Assembly (NCBI GenBank): GCA_017432685.1
Contig: JAFRIR010000117.1
Location: forward strand, 1 to 44,234
Reading direction: 5' to 3'
Length of the DNA stretch: 44,234 bases
DNA from: Flexilinea sp.
GTDB taxonomy: Bacteria > Chloroflexota > Anaerolineae > Anaerolineales > Anaerolineaceae
Both the position numbers and the translations under genes were made by a program. The notes beneath the pieces were generated by a model that was not told where the DNA came from, did not search any database, and worked only from the letters and a program-made list of their open reading frames with translations. Below are positions 1-7,251 of this stretch, piece by piece. Numbering within the stretch: position 1 is the first letter of the stretch; each line of letters opens with the position of its first letter.

Positions 1-57
1 ATCATCCCTGATGAACTCATCATAGATATCGTTTCCGACCACGATCATTTTGTCCAT
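1..57 (-). CDS. Partial hypothetical protein (N-terminus only)
   Basis: Only the first 19 codons lie in the window (MDKMIVVGNDIYDEFIRDD). The start is supported by a G-rich Shine-Dalgarno (AGGGGGG) about 7 bases upstream. The frame is open to the window edge. It runs in the same direction as the acyltransferase upstream but is separated from it by about 250 bp. There is too little sequence to assign a family. Confidence 0.45.
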   Translation of the reverse strand, partial: MDKMIVVGNDIYDEFIRDD

Positions 58-134
58 ATATTCAGCCCCCCTTTTCGATATCATTCCAAACCCGGCATAA
101 ACATCCGGTTTATATAAGCATACCACACTCAGCC

Positions 135-300
135 CGGAAGGACAAGAATTTCATCAAGGGATTCTCTAACGGAAAATTTGCCTTAAATTTTGATAACACA
201 TCCAAAGCAATGAAGGAAGCCGCAGCGGCAGGCGGCAGCGGCTTTATGCAGTTTGGACTGATCAGAGACGGAGATTCCGCAAATGAACATTTTGGGATAC
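135..300 (+). pseudogene. Possible remnant of a coding region
   Basis: This gap between two minus-strand genes reads on the plus strand as a natural-looking peptide (KDKNFIKGFSNGKFALNF, then a short Ala-rich helix, then GFMQFGLIRDGDSANEHFG). Synonymous codon choice resembles that of the neighbours. No start codon or ribosome binding site precedes it, and after about position 300 the frame runs antisense through the acyltransferase gene. I read it as a decayed fragment of an unknown gene. A chance open frame is the alternative. Confidence 0.25.
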
Positions 301-305
301 AACGA

Positions 306-1577
306 TCACTCTGTCCAGGGCAGCTCTATGTTCGGAAGCTCCAATTCGTTGACGTCCTGCAGGTCGTATACGATGCCATTTTCCTCCAGTTCCTTCAGAA
401 AGGCGTTCACATAGACAGGACTTGAAAACGTCTGTAAAAAGTCGAAGGTGAAGCGTCCGTTCACCGCGGAGATTTCAACGGTCAGGCCATCCGCTGCGGA
501 AGAAGTCCACACCCTGAAATCGCGGATATATTGCTCGGCTTCCCGATAGTTTGCTTTTCCCACATAACTCACCGTCGCTGTGACGACCCTGCCCGCCAGC
601 GCGTTGATATAGCCCGCGATGCCCAGCCGTTCCTGATCGCTCTCTTTGGAAAGGATCAAACCGTTGATACCCTTGATAGAGGCAGCGCCCATCAGCACAT
701 TCTCCTCCTGTGTTTGGGCAAAAACCATTCCCCGGTAAGCAGTGCCCTGTATTTCCAGTGGCCAATCGCGCATCTTCTCCTTATATTCCAGGAAAGCCCC
801 GCCGACCAGACTCTGATGTGCCAGCGGCGCGTGAAGCGCCTTTCTCTGATTCACGCACAGAGTGATGCGTATCACGTCCTTTGCGTCGGGATACAGCTTC
901 GCAATAGCCCGGCTGAGCAAAAGGGAAACCATGGTTCCGGGACTGCCGTCGTTATCCAAATTGAATTTCATGAATTCTTTCTCGGAAACAGCGATGCTGT
1001 AAACGGTATGCTGATGATCCTCCTGTAGTCCCGCCATAGAGACAAGGTTCAGTGCATCGGACATCTGCTCATTGTTTCTGGGACGCGGAAGATCTGTCCT
1101 GCACACCATAGGATCGATCCACTCTTCCTCGGAGATTTCATCCCCAACCAGGCGGATGCCCTCGTCATTCAGCTTGACGTTATACCGCTCCGAGCAGTAA
1201 TAATACAGCAGTGTCCTGAGTATCTCATAAGCGCCTGTTCCGTCTGTCATGCCGTGGAACACATCCAAAATGATCCAATTATCCTGCCAGCAAAATGCGA
1301 TCATGTGATAATTGGAGGCCTCCGAGTTTAACGCCACGCCGTGCAGCGAATGGGTAATAACGATAGGCCGATGGTTTTCCGCAAATATATACTGTCCGTC
1401 CTTTTTCTGCAATTCAACACAAAAATACGGATATCTTTCCATTGTTGAATCCACAGCCTGGCGAAGAAAATCCGGGTCGATCAGGTCACGCATACGGATC
1501 CTGATTCGGATTTCATTAGGGCTTTCCTTGCTTGTCACATATAACGAGCGCAGCTCCGTAAACAGTTTCTGTTCCAT
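306..1577 (-). CDS. Condensation-domain-like (BAHD/WES-type) acyltransferase
   Basis: A 423-residue cytoplasmic protein of the CoA-dependent acyltransferase superfamily, which includes NRPS condensation domains, alcohol acetyltransferases and polyketide-associated acyltransferases. The hallmark HxxxDG is present as H108-GMT-D112-G113, preceded by a hydrophobic strand (WIILDVF). The length fits a stand-alone two-lobed enzyme. The ATG at 1577 was chosen because GGAAAGG sits 7 bases upstream; the in-frame ATG two codons earlier is too close to that site. The acyl donor and acceptor cannot be told. An adenylate-forming enzyme lies two genes upstream on the same strand, so the two may share a pathway (inference). 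Confidence 0.75.
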   Translation of the reverse strand: MEQKLFTELRSLYVTSKESPNEIRIRIRMRDLIDPDFLRQAVDSTMERYPYFCVELQKKDGQYIFAENHRPIVITHSLHGVALNSEASNYHMIAFCWQDNWIILDVFHGMTDGTGAYEILRTLLYYYCSERYNVKLNDEGIRLVGDEISEEEWIDPMVCRTDLPRPRNNEQMSDALNLVSMAGLQEDHQHTVYSIAVSEKEFMKFNLDNDGSPGTMVSLLLSRAIAKLYPDAKDVIRITLCVNQRKALHAPLAHQSLVGGAFLEYKEKMRDWPLEIQGTAYRGMVFAQTQEENVLMGAASIKGINGLILSKESDQERLGIAGYINALAGRVVTATVSYVGKANYREAEQYIRDFRVWTSSAADGLTVEISAVNGRFTFDFLQTFSSPVYVNAFLKELEENGIVYDLQDVNELELPNIELPWTE

Positions 1578-1600
1578 TAGCATACCTTTCCACTCATTCA

Positions 1601-1790
1601 ATAGGGAACCTCTAAAAAGTCTTATAATTATACCCTCATTCACAGTTTATTATTTATGGTGCGGGACTCAGAACCCTTTTTTCTTGAAAAAAACCTTCCC
1701 GCGCCGTGATCTCCGTGGGGCGAAGCTCTTGCTCAGAATATGAACCGGGGTACAGGCCCCTCCGGGACCCGTCCCCCTTTTACCCCTCAG
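1601..1790. repeat. Degenerate copy of the MITE-like element (copy A)
   Basis: Begins with the terminal motif GGGAACCTCTAAAAA and contains the internal string TCCGTGGGGCGAAGCTC that is shared with the copy near 3.6 kb. The second inverted end is not recognisable, so this looks decayed or rearranged. It fills the gap upstream of the acyltransferase. Confidence 0.5.
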
Positions 1791-1811
1791 AACACATAAG
1801 GACGATTCACT

Positions 1812-2027
1812 TCACTTTTCTTCCTGCGAGGTCTGGTTCAGGATATTTTCCGCCTCTTCTTTTGTGATCTCGGTCAGGCTCATGTTTCCTGACATGAATC
1901 GGTAACGAAGATGCTGCGCAGGTTCCCAAACGTTGTTTTTTCCTCTTTTTTCGATAAGATCTCCGGTTCTTCGAACGATTACATTTCCTGCATCAAAACG
2001 ATAATATTTAGTTTCTTCCATGGTCAT
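1812..2027 (-). CDS. Small hypothetical protein
   Basis: A 71-residue soluble protein with no signal peptide or membrane segment, rich in charged residues and with a KEEAENIL-type helix at the C-terminus. The ATG has AAGGAG 8 bases upstream, which supports a real gene. It lies 50 bases downstream of the decarboxylase-Rel fusion gene on the same strand with no terminator between, so they are probably cotranscribed. I do not recognise the family. Given its partner it could be an immunity or antitoxin protein, but nothing in the sequence shows this. Confidence 0.6.
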   Translation of the reverse strand: MTMEETKYYRFDAGNVIVRRTGDLIEKRGKNNVWEPAQHLRYRFMSGNMSLTEITKEEAENILNQTSQEEK

Positions 2028-2077
2028 TCCGGTTTCTCCTTAATAGCATTTTTCATTCCGATGAATGGTATCAACAG

Positions 2078-3538
2078 TCATTTGTCCTGATTTATTTCCC
2101 AATTGTAATCCGGTGCGCCGGCGGGTACGGGAACTTTGGCATAGATTTCCTTTGCATACGCTTCCGCCGCTATTCTTTCCTCTTCTGTAGCGGTTTCGCT
2201 GCGCGCGACTTCATAATTCGCATGCTCTAATTCTTTCGCATCAAAAGAAGCGGGAGTATGCAGCTGCAGTTCAAAAATCAAACCATCCCCGGTTTTCAGG
2301 TTCGTATTGATTCCCTTATAGCCGTCTCCTCCCCATCTGTTTCTGAATTTATAGACTGTGATATTTTTTTCCGCAAAGGCTTTCAAGGTTTTATCGACAA
2401 CAGAAACATATTGATCATCATCAATGCACAAGGTATAGCGAAGCACATCACCGATTACTGCAGCAGCCTCTTCCGGAGGAACCTCCATGTCATGGGCTTC
2501 TGAGAGAATCTTTCTGGTCAGACTGTCTTCAGATTTGAGACGGTGTTCCAAACCTACCAGCCTGGCGTTTTCTGATTCCAATGATTGCAAAACCGCGGTA
2601 ATTTCAGGTTCAACCTGAGCAGCTGCTTCGATCAGTTCTTCTGCCAGTTTCCGGGCAATTTCCTGTTCGTCGCTGCTTTCCTGCTGAACTGGCTCATTTC
2701 CTTCTCCGGTTTCAACTTTTTTGATGTCCTCACTCTGATCAACGGTAAGGTCAAAGGTATTGAACATTTCATTATCAGGCAAGACCATAGCAAAGGAATC
2801 AGTTTTGTCGATACTTACCTCAATTGTTTCCGCACTGAGATCAAGCACATGACCACCGTACAGTCTGTCATCTGAAACGAAATGAAAATGCCAGCCAACA
2901 GCATTCAGATCATTCATGTACGCGGGACAATACAGTCCAACAACGGTCCCCTGTATGTTTTCATAGTCAAAAAAAGTTTGATCGGTTTCCAAAACCACCG
3001 CCAGCGGTTTATAGGGTTTTGTTTGCGGAAGCTCGCTTCTGACATTCATTGTATTGAAGGTTCCCTCAGCCTTGATCATGTAAAAGCGGTTTTCACCTGT
3101 TTCGCTTACTTTTTTGTCAAGTGCGGTCTTTAAGTCGCCCACACTGTCGATGCCAGTGAGTTGAATTTCCTCGTCCGCGTCAAAAAAGGTCACATTTGAA
3201 AACGGGATCGTTTCTTCATCTGGAACGATCTCGATTGAGCCATCATATGCGGCTCTGTAAACCACACCCTCAAGCATGATGAGTTCGCCATTAAGCGCAT
3301 TAAACGTACCGATCCCGATATCGCCCAATTCTTTGAGACGGGCCACGGGAATGCTCCCGTTATAGTCACCAAAGGTCAGTCCCTGCAAAAGAGAAACCTG
3401 ACTGATCACTTCTCTGTCAACAGTGATGCTGTCTGCAGGGTTCTCAGCGCAGATGTTACCGCTTACGATAAATAATAATGTGAACAGCAGCACAACGCCG
3501 AGGGCATGTATATTCTTGTTGTTATTTGAGTTTTTCAT
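2078..3538 (-). CDS. Secreted acetolactate decarboxylase fused to a RelA/SpoT-like nucleotidyltransferase domain
   Basis: A 486-residue protein. Residues 1-31 form a signal peptide ending in NICA. Residues 45-265 match alpha-acetolactate decarboxylase (2-acetolactate to acetoin): GDIGIGTFNALNGELIMLEG near 72-91, and metal-binding histidines in GWHFHF (H217, H219) and GGH (H230). A Glu/Gln-rich linker follows at 275-320. Residues 325-445 resemble a RelA/SpoT synthetase fold: R333-x-K335-S, D364-VLR, G406-Y407 and E423-LQ-LHT, the positions that bind ATP, metal and acceptor in that family. Similar domains end some phage MuF/minor-head polypeptides, where they are predicted toxins. The ATG has AGAGGAG 8 bases upstream; earlier in-frame starts lie in the repeat. 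The fusion is unusual. Confidence 0.8.
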   Translation of the reverse strand: MKNSNNNKNIHALGVVLLFTLLFIVSGNICAENPADSITVDREVISQVSLLQGLTFGDYNGSIPVARLKELGDIGIGTFNALNGELIMLEGVVYRAAYDGSIEIVPDEETIPFSNVTFFDADEEIQLTGIDSVGDLKTALDKKVSETGENRFYMIKAEGTFNTMNVRSELPQTKPYKPLAVVLETDQTFFDYENIQGTVVGLYCPAYMNDLNAVGWHFHFVSDDRLYGGHVLDLSAETIEVSIDKTDSFAMVLPDNEMFNTFDLTVDQSEDIKKVETGEGNEPVQQESSDEQEIARKLAEELIEAAAQVEPEITAVLQSLESENARLVGLEHRLKSEDSLTRKILSEAHDMEVPPEEAAAVIGDVLRYTLCIDDDQYVSVVDKTLKAFAEKNITVYKFRNRWGGDGYKGINTNLKTGDGLIFELQLHTPASFDAKELEHANYEVARSETATEEERIAAEAYAKEIYAKVPVPAGAPDYNWEINQDK

Positions 3539-3555
3539 TTTCCGTTCTCCTCTTT

Positions 3556-3720
3556 TTAAGGAAACCTCTAAATACATCAAGTTTTCTCTGTCCTGAGGAG
3601 GTTTCCGTGGGGCGAAGCTCCTGCTCCGTATTCAAACTGGACGAAGTCCATACCTATCGGAGCAGGTTATAACCTGCCGCCCCCATACCCCCGCCCGAAA
3701 GTTTTTAAAGGTACCCTTAA
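3556..3720. repeat. MITE-like element, copy B (inverted)
   Basis: Bounded by TTAAGGAAACCTCTAAA and its imperfect inverse ending GGTACCCTTAA. It is in the opposite orientation to copies C and D and shares their ACATCAA, CTGTCC-GAGGAG and GCCGCCCCCATACCCCCGC blocks. The long internal palindrome is replaced here by a shorter stem (GGAGCAGGTTATAACCTGC). It abuts the T-run of the ligase-gene terminator. No coding capacity. Confidence 0.75.
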
Positions 3721-3750
3721 AAAACTGCCGCACTTTTCATGTACGGCAGC
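3717..3750 (-). terminator. Rho-independent terminator of the ligase gene
   Basis: Read on the minus strand, a CTGCCG-type stem (nine pairs with one mismatch, AT-rich loop) is followed by TTTTTT. It lies about 40 bases after the stop codon of the adenylate-forming enzyme. Confidence 0.75.
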
Positions 3751-3789
3751 TTTTTGGATATAGAGACTGTGAAAGTCCTATGAAAAATC

Positions 3790-6231
3790 TTATTTCTCGG
3801 CTGGCTTATCAGCGGGTTTTTCAGCCTTTTTTTCCGCAGGCTTATCAGCTTTTTTCTCAGCAGGTTTTTCAGCCTTTTTTTCTGCGGGCTTTTCAGCAGC
3901 TTTTTCGGCAGCTTTCTCAGCGGATTTTTCGGCTTTTTTCTCAGCGGATTTTTCGTCTTCAGCCTTTTCGTCCTTCTGTTTGGCAGCTTTGTCGAATTGC
4001 TTGAGCATCTGCTTGTCCTGTTCATAGGCCTGCTGGACCATCTGTGTATGCTGTGTATACAACTGGTCAAACATCTGGGCGGCGACCTGGCTCATCTGAT
4101 AAGCATAGGCTGTCAGCTGGCTGATTTTCTGGTTGACCAACTGGTTCGCCATCTGAGTCATCAGCTGGAAATTGGGCATCGGCATCTGCGGAACAGGGAA
4201 CGGGGTCATCGGGGCGTTCTTTGCTCCGTTTGCGGCGACCTGATTCAGCCAATTCAGCGGATTGGGCATCTGTGAAAAGGCAGATTCAACATTATTGTTT
4301 TCATTCTGTTTCATTTTGTTTTTCTCCAAATTTGGTAATAAATTCTCAAATGGCAGACTGTCTTTCATGTCCGCCTTGATTCCGTCAAAAACTTCCTTGA
4401 TCATGTCAGCCTTCTTTTCTACGAAGAGCTCTAACTGAAAATCACTGATTCTGTCATCAATGCTGACCGTTTTGACCTCATAAATATCTCCCTCGACCTC
4501 GCCTTTCGTAATGCCGTACAAATCGATCTTACCATTGGCATTCCGCGGCAGTTCCGGAGAAATCAGAATACGGGACGGGATGTTATCCGCAGAAAGTGTT
4601 TTTTCAGTAATAAATGCCTCCCGCAGGACATTGAGAACCGTATCCAAAGGCGATTTTTCATCTTTCAAAACCTGCACACACAACATCGGCAGATTATCAT
4701 GGGTGATTTTGATGAACACAGGTACAACGCAACAGCTTTCGATGCCCTTGCGGCGGGCAATTTCGATTTCCACCTTACCCGCTTCAAAATGTCTGTCCCC
4801 TTCGTGAATAAAGAATCGTCTTGCCCTGCCGAGGTAGGTGATTTTGCCGGTCTCGTCGAGGCTCACATGATCATTTGTACAGACAAAGGGTTTCCCGTCA
4901 ATTTCAGTTAGTTTAACGATCTCTTTATCATCCAGCATCGGCGTGGCGCAGGACGGAGAAGTCAGATACAGGATCCCTTCGCAGGGAGCGTCTTCCAAAC
5001 GATAAAACCTGTTATTTTCGTCATCACCCAGGCGCAGATCATAACCGGGCATCAGATAGCCGATCGATTCATCTTCAATATCCGGCGTGGAAATGATACA
5101 TGCACCGCCCATTTCAGAGACACCGTAGCCGTTCAGGAAGACAAAGTTTTTACATCCGTTTTCCCGCAGAAATTCGCAGTAACGTTGTTTATCCTTCGCA
5201 GAAACAGAAGCGCCGCCGACCACAATGCAGCGGAGGCTTGAAAAATCGAATTTCGCAACAGATTTCATCTTCATCCAGGTTTCGATCGCAGCGCTGACCG
5301 CAAACAGGAAGGTTATCTGATATTCAGGGATCGCCTTGTAAAACTGCGGATTGAGTATCCCGCCCGGAACAACAGCGATCGTTCCGCTGAGAGCAAGGGG
5401 GACATGAACCTGATCGATGATGCCATAGGCAGCGCTCATGTCAACTGCCAACCCGCTGGTCGGATCTGACATGAAAGCAGACAGATTTGTAATTTGCGAA
5501 AGGCTGACCGGAACCGCATTGAATGCCCTGTCAGAGAGCACAACCGGTTTTCCGATCCCGTTGGTCGTACCGGATGTGTGCAGGATAAAAGCGCTGTCAG
5601 AGCATTCTTCGGAAACATAATCGATCGGTGAATTTCCGTAAGCGGACAGAAGGTTGTCCATGCAAATCGAACCGAACCAGGTTTTGAGATACATGTATTT
5701 TGTTTCCTGTGCTGCAGCCAGTGCAGCAGGAACAGCCGAACCACCTACCGGAAGGTGAAGCAAAATGACATTACGCAGCCCCAATTCATATTTCCGGGTA
5801 ACCATGTCCTGAATTAAATCAGGCGTGGCAAAATCATCTGTCATGATAAAATCAGTGAGATTCTCTTCCTGAATCGTATTTCTCAGGCGTCCCCGTTTGA
5901 ATACAGTATATGGCGGAATGATTGAGACTTCTGCGCCAACCATGTTCAGCGCGTACACGGCAAAGATGACTTCTGCAGAGGCAGATCCCACAATTCCGAC
6001 GCGAGCCCGGTTTTCCCCGGTCATTCCGAGAGCAGAAAAAACCGATGCGTAACGATCCCACTGCCGGAACATCAGCCGATAGGTATATATATTGACTCCG
6101 TCATTAATTGCGACGCGATTCAATTGGCTTAGTTTCAAACTGTTCGCATCAACAATAAACTTCCATACTTTTTGATTTTGGTTTATTTGCAAACCCGCCG
6201 ATTGTGTTGTCTCAGCAGATGTATTCTTCAT
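3790..6231 (-). CDS. Adenylate-forming enzyme (acyl-CoA synthetase/AMP-ligase) with phasin-like and Lys-Ala-Glu-Pro repeat tail
   Basis: An 813-residue protein from the chosen ATG; in-frame GTG/ATG codons at 6279 and 6276 are alternatives without a better ribosome site. Residues 20-590 form an AMP-binding enzyme: P-loop TSGTTNGIGKPV at 219-230, GYGVSEMGG at 368-376, TNDH with YLGRARRFF at 452-473, and the catalytic lysine in NANGK at 564-568. Residues 595-640 are helical. Residues 650-745 are Met/Gln/Pro-rich and then amphipathic, resembling phasins that coat polyester granules. Residues 755-813 are a low-complexity AEKKAEKPAEK repeat, as in PhaF-type or histone-like tails. The substrate is unknown. 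The tail suggests tethering to DNA or a granule (inference). It could activate an acyl group for the nearby acyltransferase. Confidence 0.8.
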   Translation of the reverse strand: MKNTSAETTQSAGLQINQNQKVWKFIVDANSLKLSQLNRVAINDGVNIYTYRLMFRQWDRYASVFSALGMTGENRARVGIVGSASAEVIFAVYALNMVGAEVSIIPPYTVFKRGRLRNTIQEENLTDFIMTDDFATPDLIQDMVTRKYELGLRNVILLHLPVGGSAVPAALAAAQETKYMYLKTWFGSICMDNLLSAYGNSPIDYVSEECSDSAFILHTSGTTNGIGKPVVLSDRAFNAVPVSLSQITNLSAFMSDPTSGLAVDMSAAYGIIDQVHVPLALSGTIAVVPGGILNPQFYKAIPEYQITFLFAVSAAIETWMKMKSVAKFDFSSLRCIVVGGASVSAKDKQRYCEFLRENGCKNFVFLNGYGVSEMGGACIISTPDIEDESIGYLMPGYDLRLGDDENNRFYRLEDAPCEGILYLTSPSCATPMLDDKEIVKLTEIDGKPFVCTNDHVSLDETGKITYLGRARRFFIHEGDRHFEAGKVEIEIARRKGIESCCVVPVFIKITHDNLPMLCVQVLKDEKSPLDTVLNVLREAFITEKTLSADNIPSRILISPELPRNANGKIDLYGITKGEVEGDIYEVKTVSIDDRISDFQLELFVEKKADMIKEVFDGIKADMKDSLPFENLLPNLEKNKMKQNENNNVESAFSQMPNPLNWLNQVAANGAKNAPMTPFPVPQMPMPNFQLMTQMANQLVNQKISQLTAYAYQMSQVAAQMFDQLYTQHTQMVQQAYEQDKQMLKQFDKAAKQKDEKAEDEKSAEKKAEKSAEKAAEKAAEKPAEKKAEKPAEKKADKPAEKKAEKPADKPAEK

Positions 6232-6428
6232 AAATTGATATTTCCCAGTCTGGTTTGATTGCCGGTGTTTATGCATCACCGTGAATTTTAATCATTCAAA
6301 TAATAACCCATCGAAACGAAAAAATCAAGTAGGTTTTGGCAAATTAGGGTTTGACAATCTGGAACACTCCCCGGAAAAACCCGAAAAAAAAGGTAAAATG
6401 GTTTTAGTATTTGCTTAAACATTACAAA

Positions 6429-6452
6429 AGCCCTGATTTTCAGAATCGGGCT
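6429..6452 (+). promoter_or_regulatory. Hairpin in the leader of the DUF1269 gene
   Basis: AGCCC(T)GATT pairs with AATCGGGCT around a short loop, 28 bases before the start codon. There is no T-run, so it is more likely an mRNA-stabilising or regulatory stem than a terminator. The divergent gap 6232-6480 holds both promoters, but I could not place either with confidence. Confidence 0.35.
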
Positions 6453-6480
6453 GAACAAATTCAGAAAGGAATTATCTATC

Positions 6481-7038
6481 ATGAAAGAAAACGTCATCAT
6501 TGTAAACTGCAAAGTTCCGAGCGAGGCTTTCCAGATTTTGAGCATGCTGCGGCAGGACCTGAACAATGAAAGTTTTGAGATCTCTCAGGCGGGCATTGTT
6601 AAAAAGGATGCCGGTCATCTCTCTCTGGAAGATGGCTTTGTTGCAGGCAACCCGGCAGAGAGCCGCGGTCTGGCCGGCAGCCTGATCGGCAGCCTGGTCG
6701 GTGTACTTGCCGGTCCTTTGGGCGTTCTGCTCGGTGGTGGTGTCGGCTCGCTGATCGGCGACTCCATGGACGAGAAGGAATTAGAAGATAAGGCGAAACT
6801 GCTGGAAAAAGCCGCCGAATGCCTTGTTGACGGAGAAACAGCCCTGCTGGTGTTGGCGAAAGAAGAGGATGAAACCGCACTCCCGGCCATGCTGAAAGAT
6901 TTCCAGATCTCCATCACCCGCGTAAATGCTGAGGAAATCGCCGCGGAGATCGAATACGCGAAAAAGCAGGAACTCGAGAAGAAGGAAGCTGAAGAAGCTG
7001 CCGCCGAACTTCCTGAGGGTGAAAAACCCGAAGCGTAG
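6481..7038 (+). CDS. DUF1269 family glycine-zipper protein
   Basis: A 185-residue protein. A ferredoxin-like N-terminal part (residues 1-45) is followed by a Gly-rich hydrophobic hairpin at 63-94 (SLIGSLVGVLAGPLGVLLGG), then a charged domain that includes a strand near residues 115-135, and an acidic Lys/Glu/Ala tail from 150. This matches the DUF1269 proteins, whose function is unknown and whose zipper probably inserts in or oligomerises on membranes. AAAGGA precedes the ATG. It is transcribed alone: divergent from the ligase gene and closed by a clear terminator. Confidence 0.8.
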   Translation: MKENVIIVNCKVPSEAFQILSMLRQDLNNESFEISQAGIVKKDAGHLSLEDGFVAGNPAESRGLAGSLIGSLVGVLAGPLGVLLGGGVGSLIGDSMDEKELEDKAKLLEKAAECLVDGETALLVLAKEEDETALPAMLKDFQISITRVNAEEIAAEIEYAKKQELEKKEAEEAAAELPEGEKPEA

Positions 7039-7111
7039 GAATCTTCCGATGAATATCTGTTCCAACAACACCGGTCCCGGCAGCGTTGGAATATCATAAG
7101 AAAGCTTTTAT

Positions 7112-7141
7112 AAGGCTTCCGCCAAAGAGGAAGCCTTTTTG
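7112..7141 (+). terminator. Rho-independent terminator after the DUF1269 gene
   Basis: A nine-pair perfect stem AAGGCTTCC/GGAAGCCTT with an 8-base loop, followed by a T-run. Confidence 0.9.
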
Positions 7142-7156
7142 AGTGTATAATCGAAA

Positions 7157-7217
7157 CAGTTCAGAACCCAAGATGGCGCACATAGCGACAGGTCCCAAAT
7201 GCTCCGTTCTGAATAGA
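7157..7217. repeat. Possible decayed copy of the REP-like element
   Basis: Ends in CAGTTCAGAAC and GTTCTGAAT as inverted arms, and on the minus strand reads TTCAGAACGGAGCA, close to the start of the copy at 14957. The GC-rich central hairpin is lost. It occupies most of the leader of the pyrophosphatase gene. Confidence 0.35.
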
Positions 7218-7251
7218 TAGATTTGAAGATTATCGAAAGGACAGTTTCAAA

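Noticed and set aside
210-425. A 71-codon plus-strand gene starting at 210
   Set aside because: The second half is antisense to the end of the acyltransferase and there is no ribosome site; the coding look begins upstream of its ATG, so a remnant fits better.
6351-6356. TTGACA box upstream of the DUF1269 gene
   Set aside because: No -10-like hexamer occurs at 16-19 bp spacing, so I did not call a promoter.
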